A stretch of 5,826 bases of DNA from Allobosea sp. (lineage in GTDB: Bacteria > Pseudomonadota > Alphaproteobacteria > Rhizobiales > Beijerinckiaceae): contig JAKFWE010000342.1 of NCBI GenBank assembly GCA_021732895.1, forward strand, positions 1 through 5,826, in the 5' to 3' direction. The first letter of the stretch is position 1. Each line of letters begins with the position of its first letter. The notes below the pieces were generated by a model that ran no database searches, was not told the DNA's origin, and was given only the letters and a program-made list of their open reading frames with translations. Positions 1 to 5,826 of the stretch are shown piece by piece. Position numbers and translations under genes: made by a program.

Positions 1-2765
1 TGCCGGGCGTCGCGGCGGTCATCACCGGCCATGATATGGCGAGGCTGACGACGCCGATGGTCGCGGGCCTCAAGGTCGCGGTCGAGAACTGGCCGATGGC
101 GGTCGAGCGGGTGCGCTATGTCGGCGAGCCGGTCGCCTTCGTCGTGGCTGAGGACCGCTACTTTGCCGAGGACGCGCTCGACGCGATCGAGGTCGAATAC
201 GGCCCGCGCGCTTGCGTCGTCGATCCCATGGCGAGCCTGAAATCCGACGCGGCGGTGCTGCACGACAAGGCCGGAGACAACCTCGTCAGCGACCGTCGCT
301 TTCGCTACGGCGATCCCGAGGGCGCATTCGCCGACTCCGCGCATCGGGTCGAGGTCACGATCGCCTATCCGCGCAACACCGGCGCGCCGATGGAAACCTT
401 CGGCGTCGTCGCCGAATACGATCCCCATGAGGACGCCTACGACATCCTCGCCAATTTCCAGGGGCCTTTCAGCATCCATGCGGTGCTGGCGCGCTGCCTG
501 AAGGTGCCCGGCAATCGCCTGCGGCTGCGCATGCCACCGGAATCGGGCGGCAGCTTCGGCGTCAAGCAGGGCGTCGCGCCCTATGCTGTTCTGATCGGCG
601 TCGCCGCGCGCATCGCAGGCGCGCCGGTCAAATGGATCGAGGACCGGCTCGAGCATCTGGGCGCGGCGGTGGCCGCAACCAACCGCGTCACCACGCTCAA
701 GGCCGCCGTGACGGCGGATGGTCGCATCACCGCGCTGGACTGGGACCAGGTCGAGGATTGCGGCGCCTACCCGCGCGCGCCGGAGCCCGCCACGCTCTAC
801 CGCATGCATGGCAACATGAATGGCGCCTACGACGTCGCCAACATCGCGATCCGCAACCGCGTCGTGCTGACCAACAAGGCCCCCACCGGCCTCGTGCGCG
901 GCTTCGGCGGCCCGCAGGTCTATTACGCGCTCGAACGGCTGATGCAGCGCATCGCGGTCGAACTGGAACTCGATCCGCTGGCAGTGATCCGGACCAATCT
1001 GATCCCAGGCGGGGCGTTTCCCTACCGCACCGCCTCGGGCGCGCTCTACGATTCCGGCGATTATGTGCAGGCCTTCGATCTGGCTCTGGCCGAGGGCCGT
1101 CTCGCCGATCTGGAAGCCCGCCGCGACGCCGCCCGCGCCGCGGGCAGGCGCTACGGCATCGGCTTTGCGACCGTCGTAGAGCCGAGCGTCTCGAACATGG
1201 GCTACATCACCACGGTCCTGACCGCTGCCGAGCGGCAGAAGGCTGGGCCCAAGAACGGCGCGCAGGCGACCGCGACCATCGCGCTCGATCCGGTCGGATC
1301 GGTCAGCGTCCATGTCGCCTCCGTGCCGCAGGGACAGGGCCACCGCACGGTGCTGGCGCAGGTCGTCGCGGATGTGTTCGGCCTGCCCTGCGAGGCAATC
1401 CGCGTCGTCGTCGATCTCGACACCGGCAAGGACGCCTGGTCGATCGCATCGGGCAACTATTCCAGCCGCTTCGCCGCAGCCGTCGCCGGCGCTGCGCATC
1501 TGGCGGCGACGCGCCTGCGCGACAAGCTTGCGGCGATCGCCGGCAGCCAGCTCGGCGTCGAGCCCGCACAGATCGGCTTTGCCGGCGGCGCGGTCTTCGC
1601 CAAGGGCGACGCGGCCAGGACGCTGCCCTTCGGCCGCGTCGCCGCGCTGTCGCACTGGTCGCCCGCCCTGCTGCCAGCGGGCGTCGACCAGGCGATCCGC
1701 GAGACCGCCTTCTGGACGCCTCCCGAGCTGTCCGCGCCTGGCGAGGATGACGCGGTCAATTCCTCGCTCTGCCACGGCTTCATCTTCGACATGGCCGGCG
1801 TCGAGGTCGATGTCGAAACCGGCAAGGTCCGGATCGACCGCTACGTCACAATGCACGACTGCGGCCGCGTGCTGCACCCCGGCATGGTCGAAGGCCAGAT
1901 CCGGGGCGGCTTCGCTCAAGGCTTGGGCGCGACCTTCTTCGAGGAGCTCGCCTATGCCGATGACGGCGCGTTCCTGACCGGAACCTTCGCCGACTACCTG
2001 CTGCCGACGGCCACCGAGACGCCCGATATCGAGGTGCTGCACATCGAGACACCGTCGCCCTTCACGCCGCTCGGCGCCAAGGGCGTCGGCGAAGGCAACT
2101 GCATGTCGACGCCGGTCTGCCTCGCCAATGCCGTCGCCGACGCGCTCGGGGTGGCGGAACTGAACCTGCCGCTGACGCCGGCCCGCATCGCCGCTCTCGT
2201 CGCCGCGCCCGAGCCGGCTTTTCCTGAGTCCCATCGCGAACGCGCAACCGGGCCGGGCGCGGCCAAGCCTGGAGACCGGACCCTGCGCGGCCAGGGGCAG
2301 GCCAGGGTCGCAGCCCCGCCCGGCGCGGTCTGGGCGATGCTGCTCGATGTCGACACGCTCGCCTCGATCATCCCTGGCTGCCACGGCGTCTGCAAGCTGT
2401 CGGAGACGCATTTCAAGGCGGATGTGACGCTCGGCGTTGGCCCGGTGAAGGGCCGCTACAAGGCGCAGATCAGGCTGTCGGATCTCGATGCGCCACGCGC
2501 CGCGACCCTGTCCGGCTCGATCTCGGGCGCGCTCGGCACGGGCGGCGGCTCCGGCCGCGTGACCCTGTCGCCCGCTGAAGGCGGTCTGACCATCATCGCC
2601 TACACCTACGAGGCAGCAGTCGGCGGCAAGGTCGCCGCGATCGGCGGACGCCTGCTCGACGGCGCGGCCAAGGCCATCATCGGCCAGTTCTTCGCGGCGC
2701 TGGCGCGCAAGGCGTCGCCCGCCCGGCCCGGCTTCATCGCCCGCCTGTTGCGGAGGCGGCCATGA
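1..2765 (+). CDS. Xanthine dehydrogenase-family molybdopterin-binding large subunit with fused C-terminal CoxG/SRPBCC domain (5' partial)
   Basis: Catalytic subunit of a three-part molybdenum hydroxylase, expected to be cytoplasmic. The frame is open from base 3 and reads PGVAAVITGHD, a conserved part of the N-terminal hammerhead domain, before the first ATG at 36. That ATG is therefore internal, and by family comparison some 60-70 residues lie outside the window. Numbering from the ATG at 36, MoCo-binding motifs are GGSFGVK (171-177), RGFGGPQ (288-294), QGQGH (432-436) and GVGEGNC, whose Glu686 is the expected catalytic base. The MoCo domains end near residue 724. A Pro/Gly/Ala-rich linker (725-749) leads to a CoxG-like SRPBCC domain (about 750-890) and a tail ending FIARLLRRRP. 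RGFGGPQ resembles xanthine dehydrogenases, not the AYxCSFR loop of form I CO dehydrogenase. The gene overlaps the FAD-subunit gene by 4 bases. Family is certain; the substrate is unknown, although the neighbouring CoA ligase points to an aromatic or cyclic acid. Confidence 0.93.
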   Translation, partial: PGVAAVITGHDMARLTTPMVAGLKVAVENWPMAVERVRYVGEPVAFVVAEDRYFAEDALDAIEVEYGPRACVVDPMASLKSDAAVLHDKAGDNLVSDRRFRYGDPEGAFADSAHRVEVTIAYPRNTGAPMETFGVVAEYDPHEDAYDILANFQGPFSIHAVLARCLKVPGNRLRLRMPPESGGSFGVKQGVAPYAVLIGVAARIAGAPVKWIEDRLEHLGAAVAATNRVTTLKAAVTADGRITALDWDQVEDCGAYPRAPEPATLYRMHGNMNGAYDVANIAIRNRVVLTNKAPTGLVRGFGGPQVYYALERLMQRIAVELELDPLAVIRTNLIPGGAFPYRTASGALYDSGDYVQAFDLALAEGRLADLEARRDAARAAGRRYGIGFATVVEPSVSNMGYITTVLTAAERQKAGPKNGAQATATIALDPVGSVSVHVASVPQGQGHRTVLAQVVADVFGLPCEAIRVVVDLDTGKDAWSIASGNYSSRFAAAVAGAAHLAATRLRDKLAAIAGSQLGVEPAQIGFAGGAVFAKGDAARTLPFGRVAALSHWSPALLPAGVDQAIRETAFWTPPELSAPGEDDAVNSSLCHGFIFDMAGVEVDVETGKVRIDRYVTMHDCGRVLHPGMVEGQIRGGFAQGLGATFFEELAYADDGAFLTGTFADYLLPTATETPDIEVLHIETPSPFTPLGAKGVGEGNCMSTPVCLANAVADALGVAELNLPLTPARIAALVAAPEPAFPESHRERATGPGAAKPGDRTLRGQGQARVAAPPGAVWAMLLDVDTLASIIPGCHGVCKLSETHFKADVTLGVGPVKGRYKAQIRLSDLDAPRAATLSGSISGALGTGGGSGRVTLSPAEGGLTIIAYTYEAAVGGKVAAIGGRLLDGAAKAIIGQFFAALARKASPARPGFIARLLRRRP
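2283..2762 (+). other. CoxG-like SRPBCC domain and basic C-terminal tail fused to the MoCo subunit
   Basis: This is a domain inside the large-subunit gene, not a separate gene. It begins LRGQGQARV and continues through VWAMLLDVDTLASIIPGC, GVGPVKGRYKAQI and GTGGGSGRVTL, the order and spacing of CoxG (carbon monoxide dehydrogenase subunit G) proteins, which form a helix-grip fold with a hydrophobic cavity. CoxG is normally a separate protein of roughly 150-200 residues encoded near cox genes, and has been linked to bringing CO dehydrogenase to the membrane and quinone pool. Here it follows a linker of about 25 residues (2208-2282). After the fold, the last 11 residues (2730-2762) combine hydrophobic and Arg residues, which could favour membrane contact; that is inference. 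No start codon with a convincing ribosome binding site is seen at the junction, so expression as part of the fusion is the simplest reading. Confidence 0.82.
2752..2756 (+). promoter_or_regulatory. Ribosome binding site of the FAD-subunit gene
   Basis: GGAGG lies 5 bases before the ATG at 2762, within the last Arg codons of the large-subunit gene. With the ATGA stop/start overlap it supports this start and implies translational coupling. Confidence 0.7.
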
Positions 2766-3589
2766 AGCCCGCCGCCTTCGATTACACTCGCGCCGGCGAC
2801 CTCTCCGAGGCGCTCGACGCGCTCAGCCAGCATGGCGCGGAAGCCCGCATCATCGCCGGCGGCCAGTCGCTTTTGCCCATGCTGAACATGCGGCTGGCGA
2901 AGCCGACGGTGCTGATCGATATCATGGGCATTGCTGGGCTCGACCGGGTCGGGCGCGAGGGCGATCTGATCGTTGTGCCGGCCGGTGTGCGCCAGGCTGC
3001 GCTGATGAAGCGGCCGGGCCTCGCCGGAGAGCAGCCGCTTCTGGCGGCCGCGCTACCCTGGCTCGGCCACTATCAGACGCGGGCGCGCGGAACGGTCTGC
3101 GGCTCGGCCGCCCATGCCGATCCGAGCGCCGAAATCCCGCTCTGCCTCGTCGCGCTCGACGGCGAGGTCAGGCTGCGTTCGCGTCGCAAGCGGCGCAGCG
3201 TCAGCGCCGGCGACTTCTTCAGTGGCATGATGGTGACGGACAAGGCCGACGACGAACTGATCGAGGCCGTCGCCTTCCCGGCCGCCAGACCCGGAACGGG
3301 TTACGCCTTCAAGGAGGTTGCGCGCCGCCATGGCGACTTCGCCATCGTCGGCTGCGCGGCGGTCGTGACGCGCGACGCCATGCATCTCGCGGTCGCCGGC
3401 GTCGCCGACAGGCCGCAGCGCCGCAGCTTCCCGCTGCTGGAGGGATCGGCCCTGACGGATGCGCTCAACGCCTTCGCCTGTGAGCTCGACGCCCGCGACG
3501 ATTTTCACGCAACCGCCCGGCTGCGCCGCGACCTCGTGCGTTCGCTCGGACTGTCCACGATCGGGGAGGCCAAGCGATGCCGCGCCTGA
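2762..3589 (+). CDS. FAD-binding medium subunit of molybdenum hydroxylase (CoxM/CutM-like)
   Basis: This 275-residue protein carries the FAD that takes electrons from the 2Fe-2S subunit and passes them to the final acceptor. It belongs to the molybdopterin dehydrogenase FAD-binding family, and the length is usual for a CoxM-type subunit. The N-terminal FAD-binding region has AGGQSLLP (32-39). The second flavin motif, TVCGSAAHADPSAE, is at 111-124 and matches the family's T-x-G-G-S-x-x-H-A-D-P pattern except that Cys113 replaces the first Gly. A conserved segment F-K-E-V-A-R-R-H-G-D-F-A spans about 183-194 and leads into the C-terminal flavoprotein domain. The chain has no room for the roughly 40-residue [4Fe-4S] insertion of 4-hydroxybenzoyl-CoA reductase. 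The start at 2762 is fixed by GGAGG 5 bases upstream and a 4-base overlap with the previous gene. It overlaps the next gene by 13 bases, as expected for subunits of one complex made together. Confidence 0.94.
   Translation: MKPAAFDYTRAGDLSEALDALSQHGAEARIIAGGQSLLPMLNMRLAKPTVLIDIMGIAGLDRVGREGDLIVVPAGVRQAALMKRPGLAGEQPLLAAALPWLGHYQTRARGTVCGSAAHADPSAEIPLCLVALDGEVRLRSRRKRRSVSAGDFFSGMMVTDKADDELIEAVAFPAARPGTGYAFKEVARRHGDFAIVGCAAVVTRDAMHLAVAGVADRPQRRSFPLLEGSALTDALNAFACELDARDDFHATARLRRDLVRSLGLSTIGEAKRCRA
3565..3569 (+). promoter_or_regulatory. Ribosome binding site of the 2Fe-2S subunit gene
   Basis: GGAGG, within the longer run GGGGAGG at 3563-3569, lies 7 bases before the ATG at 3577, inside the end of the FAD-subunit gene. 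It supports the start at 3577. Confidence 0.7.
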
Positions 3590-4107
3590 GCGCCGCGACG
3601 CAGCACCGCGTCACCTTCACTTTGAACGGCAGGACGGTTTCGCTCGACGCGCAGCCACGCCTGCTCGCCACCGACGCGCTGCGCCATGGGCTCGGCGCGA
3701 CCGGAACCCATGTCGGCTGCGAGCATGGCGTCTGCGGCGCCTGCACGATCCAGATCGACGGCCAGCCGGCGCGCGCCTGCCTGACGCTCGCCGTCCAGCT
3801 TGAAGGAAAAGAGGTGACCACTGTCGAGGGTCTCGCGCCGGAGCGCGACCGGCTCTCGGTGATGCAGGCCGCATTCCGGCGTCATCACGCGCTGCAATGC
3901 GGCTTCTGCACGGCCGGCATCCTGGTCTCGCTCGATGCCTATTTGCGCGAGGAGCCCTCGCCCAGCGAGCAGGAGCTGCGCGAGGTCCTCAGTGGGCACC
4001 TGTGCCGCTGCACCGGCTACACGCAGATGATCAGGGCGGCGCTGGAAGCTGCGGCCTGTCTGCGCGGCGAGCCTCTACCACAGACGCTGGAGCCTGCTGA
4101 TGTTTGA
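3577..4107 (+). CDS. 2Fe-2S iron-sulfur small subunit of molybdenum hydroxylase (CoxS/CutS-like)
   Basis: This 176-residue subunit holds two [2Fe-2S] clusters that relay electrons from the molybdenum site to FAD. The N-terminal plant-ferredoxin-type domain has C-x4-C-x2-C as Cys48, Cys53 and Cys56 (GCEHGVCGAC), with the fourth ligand Cys68. The C-terminal helical domain carries the second cluster through Cys108 and Cys111 (QCGFC) and Cys143 and Cys145 (LCRCTGY). All eight ligands are present, so the protein looks functional. Length is normal for the family (about 150-175). There is no twin-arginine or other signal peptide, so the complex should be cytoplasmic. The start at 3577 sits 13 bases inside the FAD-subunit gene behind a good ribosome binding site. 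The end overlaps the CoA-ligase gene by 8 bases. Which of the homologous small subunits (CoxS, XdhA-type, isoquinoline or nicotinate oxidoreductases) is closest cannot be decided by eye. Confidence 0.95.
   Translation: MPRLSAATQHRVTFTLNGRTVSLDAQPRLLATDALRHGLGATGTHVGCEHGVCGACTIQIDGQPARACLTLAVQLEGKEVTTVEGLAPERDRLSVMQAAFRRHHALQCGFCTAGILVSLDAYLREEPSPSEQELREVLSGHLCRCTGYTQMIRAALEAAACLRGEPLPQTLEPADV
4089..4092 (+). promoter_or_regulatory. Probable ribosome binding site of the CoA-ligase gene
   Basis: GGAG lies 7 bases before the ATG at 4100, inside the last codons of the small-subunit gene. It is weaker than the two upstream sites, and re-initiation after the overlapping stop at 4105-4107 may contribute. 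Confidence 0.55.
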
Positions 4108-5644
4108 CCTCGGCACCAGCTTCATCGCCAGCGTGGCGCGCGACCCCGATGCGCTCGCCATCGTCGACGGCGACCTCCGTCTGACCTATGCGCAGTGGCT
4201 GGACCGGATGTCGTCGCTCGTCGCCGCCTTCGACGGCATGGGCCTGAAGGCCGGCGACCATGTCGTCACCGTGCTCCAGAATCGCTGGGAGGCGGCGAGC
4301 CTGCACTGGGCCTGCCAGCTCGCCGGCCTGACGATCGTGCCGATCAACTGGCGCGCCAAACCGGACGAGATCGATTTCGTCATCGGCGACTGCGGAGCCA
4401 GAGCGATCGCCTTCGAGCAGGTCTCGGGCCAGGCTGTCGCCGAGAGCGAAATCGCGCCGACGATACCGCGGATCGCGGTGGGCCCCGATGCGGGCGCGGC
4501 CGAACTCACTTTCGCCGAAATGGTGGCGATGCAGGCTCCTGTCGCGACGCCGCGCGCGGCAGCCGACGCCTGGTCCCTGATGCTCTACACCTCGGGCACC
4601 ACGGCCAAACCCAAGGGCGTGCCGCGCCGCCACCGGGCCGAGCGCATGGCGGCCGTGGCCCATGTCGCGCAGAACCTCTACGGCCAAGGCGAGCGTACGC
4701 TCGGCGTGATGCCGCTCTATCATACGATGGGCCTGCGCTCGCTGCTGGCGATGTCGCTGATCGGCGGGGCCTTCATCTGCCTGCCCCGCTTCGATGTGGC
4801 GCGCGCTCTCGAGCTCATCGAGACAGAGAAGGTCAGCAACCTCTATCTGGTGCCGACGCTCTATCACGACGTCGTCCATCACCCGGATTTCGAGGCGACG
4901 GACGTCTCCAGCGTGCGCAAGCTCGGCTTCGCCGGTGCGCCGATGACCGACGGGCTGCTGCGCAAGCTGACCGAGGCCTTCAGGCCGGACCTCTTCGTCA
5001 ACCATTACGGCTCGTCGGAGATCTACACCTTCACGGTCAACCAGAAGGCGGCGTTCAAGCCCGGCTGCGCCGGCAAGGCCGGCCTCAACCAGCTCATCCG
5101 CGTCGTCAGGCTGGGCGCCGCCTCTGCGCATGATCTCGCAGCACCGAGCGAGGAGGGCGAGATCGTCGCGCTCGCATCGAGCGACGAGGCCTTTGAGGGC
5201 TACTGGAGACGCCCCGAGTCCGACGCCAGATCGCTGCGCGACGGCTGGTACTTCACCGGCGACACCGGATATTTCGATGCGGAGGGCGACCTCTACGTCT
5301 CCGGGCGCGTCGACGACATGATCATCACCGGCGGCGAGAACGTCTCGCCGGTCGAGATCGAGAGCTGCCTCTCGCTGCACCCCGGCGTTCTCGAGGTCGC
5401 CGTCGTCGGCCTGCCGGACGAGCGCTGGGGCAAGATCGTCGTCGCCTTCGTGCAGCGCTCCGGCGCCGTGACCGCGCAAGAGCTCGACGCCCATTGCAAG
5501 GCGACGGGTCTCGCCAATTTCAAGCGCCCGCGCCGCTTCGAATTCGTCAAGGCCATCCCGAAATCGCCCGTCGGCAAGCTGCTGCGCCGCCAGCTCGTGG
5601 CCGGAGAGTACGAACCCGAACTGCCCGATATCGCCGCCGAATGA
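4100..5644 (+). CDS. AMP-forming acyl/aryl-CoA ligase (4-chlorobenzoate-CoA ligase-like)
   Basis: This 514-residue enzyme of the ANL superfamily should activate a carboxylic acid with ATP to an acyl-AMP and transfer it to coenzyme A. The full set of motifs is present: the phosphate loop YTSGTTAKPKG (163-173), MPLYHTMG (204-211) with His208, YGSSE (303-307), GWYFTGD (382-388), the hinge region GRVDDMIITGGEN (402-414) and PKSPVGKLLR (487-496) with Lys493 as the adenylation-half-reaction lysine. From remembered sequence, the closest match is 4-chlorobenzoate-CoA ligase: MPLYH, DDMI-GGEN, the ELADFKRP-like LANFKRP and KxLRRQLV near the C-terminus all correspond, and length agrees (about 504). Other aryl- or cyclohexanecarboxylate-CoA ligases remain possible. 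The usual Gly after SGTT is Ala169, a tolerated variant. The start overlaps the 2Fe-2S gene by 8 bases, tying acid activation to the molybdenum enzyme. The exact substrate is not readable from sequence; an aromatic or alicyclic acid is inferred. Confidence 0.92.
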   Translation: MFDLGTSFIASVARDPDALAIVDGDLRLTYAQWLDRMSSLVAAFDGMGLKAGDHVVTVLQNRWEAASLHWACQLAGLTIVPINWRAKPDEIDFVIGDCGARAIAFEQVSGQAVAESEIAPTIPRIAVGPDAGAAELTFAEMVAMQAPVATPRAAADAWSLMLYTSGTTAKPKGVPRRHRAERMAAVAHVAQNLYGQGERTLGVMPLYHTMGLRSLLAMSLIGGAFICLPRFDVARALELIETEKVSNLYLVPTLYHDVVHHPDFEATDVSSVRKLGFAGAPMTDGLLRKLTEAFRPDLFVNHYGSSEIYTFTVNQKAAFKPGCAGKAGLNQLIRVVRLGAASAHDLAAPSEEGEIVALASSDEAFEGYWRRPESDARSLRDGWYFTGDTGYFDAEGDLYVSGRVDDMIITGGENVSPVEIESCLSLHPGVLEVAVVGLPDERWGKIVVAFVQRSGAVTAQELDAHCKATGLANFKRPRRFEFVKAIPKSPVGKLLRRQLVAGEYEPELPDIAAE

Positions 5645-5683
5645 CCAACCGCATCACCCGTCACGACTGAAAGGCAACTGCCT
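5645..5683 (+). promoter_or_regulatory. Short intergenic spacer with ribosome binding site for the crotonase gene
   Basis: This is the only gap between genes in the window. AAAGG at 5670-5674 lies 9 bases before the ATG at 5684 and is the likely ribosome binding site. No inverted repeat followed by T residues, and no convincing -35/-10 pair, is visible, so read-through from the ligase gene is the simplest reading. An ATG at 5641, overlapping the ligase stop as ATGA, opens a nine-codon frame that ends at 5670, just as the ribosome binding site begins. Confidence 0.5.
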
Positions 5684-5826
5684 ATGAACGCCATCACCCC
5701 GATCCACCCTGCGCTCACCGGGCTCGACGGCTTCAGCGTCGAGATCGACGCCGCCCGCGAGCGCGCCGACATCATCCTGAACCGGCCGCCGATGAACGTC
5801 ATCTCGATGCCGCAGCGCGACCAGTT
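5684..5826 (+). CDS. Enoyl-CoA hydratase/isomerase (crotonase) family protein, N-terminal fragment (3' partial)
   Basis: Only the first 47 codons and two further bases are in the window. After a polar lead (MNAITPIHPALTG) comes FSVEIDAARERADIILNRPP, the first beta strands of the crotonase fold with the family's L-N-R-P turn, followed by MNVISMPQRDQ, matching the usual N-A-L-S/N-V-I-S segment that starts the first helix. The oxyanion-hole glycines and catalytic acids lie beyond the edge, so hydratase, hydrolase, isomerase, dehalogenase or ring-cleaving activity cannot be separated. The start at 5684 is supported by AAAGG 9 bases upstream; no earlier in-frame ATG fits. Placed 39 bases after a CoA ligase, it very likely acts on the CoA thioester made by that enzyme or on a later intermediate. 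Family assignment from so short a fragment is good but not certain. Confidence 0.8.
   Translation, partial: MNAITPIHPALTGLDGFSVEIDAARERADIILNRPPMNVISMPQRDQ

Noticed and set aside
36..38. ATG at 36 as the true start of the large subunit
   Set aside because: The frame is open upstream to base 3 and encodes the conserved hammerhead segment PGVAAVITGHD; the gene is cut by the window edge.
632..1750. Open frame of 372 codons in another plus frame within the large subunit
   Set aside because: The translation is extremely Arg-rich and without domains, while the overlapping frame carries all the MoCo motifs; it is a composition artefact.
2762..3589. 4-hydroxybenzoyl-CoA reductase beta subunit
   Set aside because: The protein is too short and lacks the four-Cys [4Fe-4S] insertion.
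1..4107. Aerobic CO dehydrogenase (coxLMS)
   Set aside because: The large subunit has RGFGGPQ instead of the Cys-containing AYxCSFR loop of form I enzymes, the gene order is large-medium-small, not medium-small-large, and a CoA ligase follows.
4031..5494. Long open frame (487 codons) on the minus strand opposite the ligase
   Set aside because: It mirrors a gene with full ANL motifs. Its translation is a monotonous Asp/Arg/Gly/Ala/Glu-rich string without recognisable motifs, typical of antisense frames in GC-rich DNA.
5293..5802. Minus-strand open frame spanning the ligase end and the crotonase start
   Set aside because: It has no recognisable motif and lies opposite two well-supported genes.
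1..5826. CRISPR array, insertion sequence, tRNA or strong terminator
   Set aside because: No direct-repeat array, transposase, terminal inverted repeats, tRNA-like fold or hairpin followed by T residues was seen; the window is almost wholly coding.

Overview
The window is a single, densely packed plus-strand gene cluster from a GC-rich bacterium. Base composition (strongly GC, with G or C at most third codon positions) and the look of the proteins suggest an alphaproteobacterium of the Hyphomicrobiales type (Bosea, Bradyrhizobium, Methylobacterium relatives). That placement is inference; there is no rRNA or other marker gene here.

Layout, left to right. (1) A molybdopterin (MoCo) large subunit of the xanthine dehydrogenase family, cut off at the left edge, with a CoxG-like SRPBCC domain fused to its C-terminus. 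(2) The FAD-binding medium subunit. (3) The small subunit with two [2Fe-2S] clusters. (4) A complete acyl/aryl-CoA ligase of the AMP-forming family, most like 4-chlorobenzoate-type CoA ligases. (5) After a 39-base gap, the first 47 codons of an enoyl-CoA hydratase/isomerase (crotonase) family gene that runs off the right edge. Genes 1 to 4 overlap by 4, 13 and 8 bases and each internal gene has a purine-rich ribosome binding site inside the preceding gene, so they are almost certainly one translationally coupled operon; gene 5 probably belongs to it. No promoter, terminator, RNA gene, mobile element or repeat array was recognised.

How they could work together (inference): the ligase activates an aromatic or alicyclic carboxylic acid to its CoA thioester. 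The three-subunit molybdenum enzyme hydroxylates or dehydrogenates the acid, its thioester or a precursor, passing electrons MoCo to 2Fe-2S to FAD. The crotonase hydrates, hydrolyses or isomerises the product. Motifs argue against two easy labels. The large subunit lacks the Cys-containing active-site loop of form I CO dehydrogenase, and the FAD subunit is too short to carry the extra [4Fe-4S] segment of 4-hydroxybenzoyl-CoA reductase. The most distinctive feature is the covalent MoCo-subunit/CoxG fusion with a short hydrophobic and basic tail, which suggests a built-in membrane or quinone connection. The substrate cannot be determined from the sequence.
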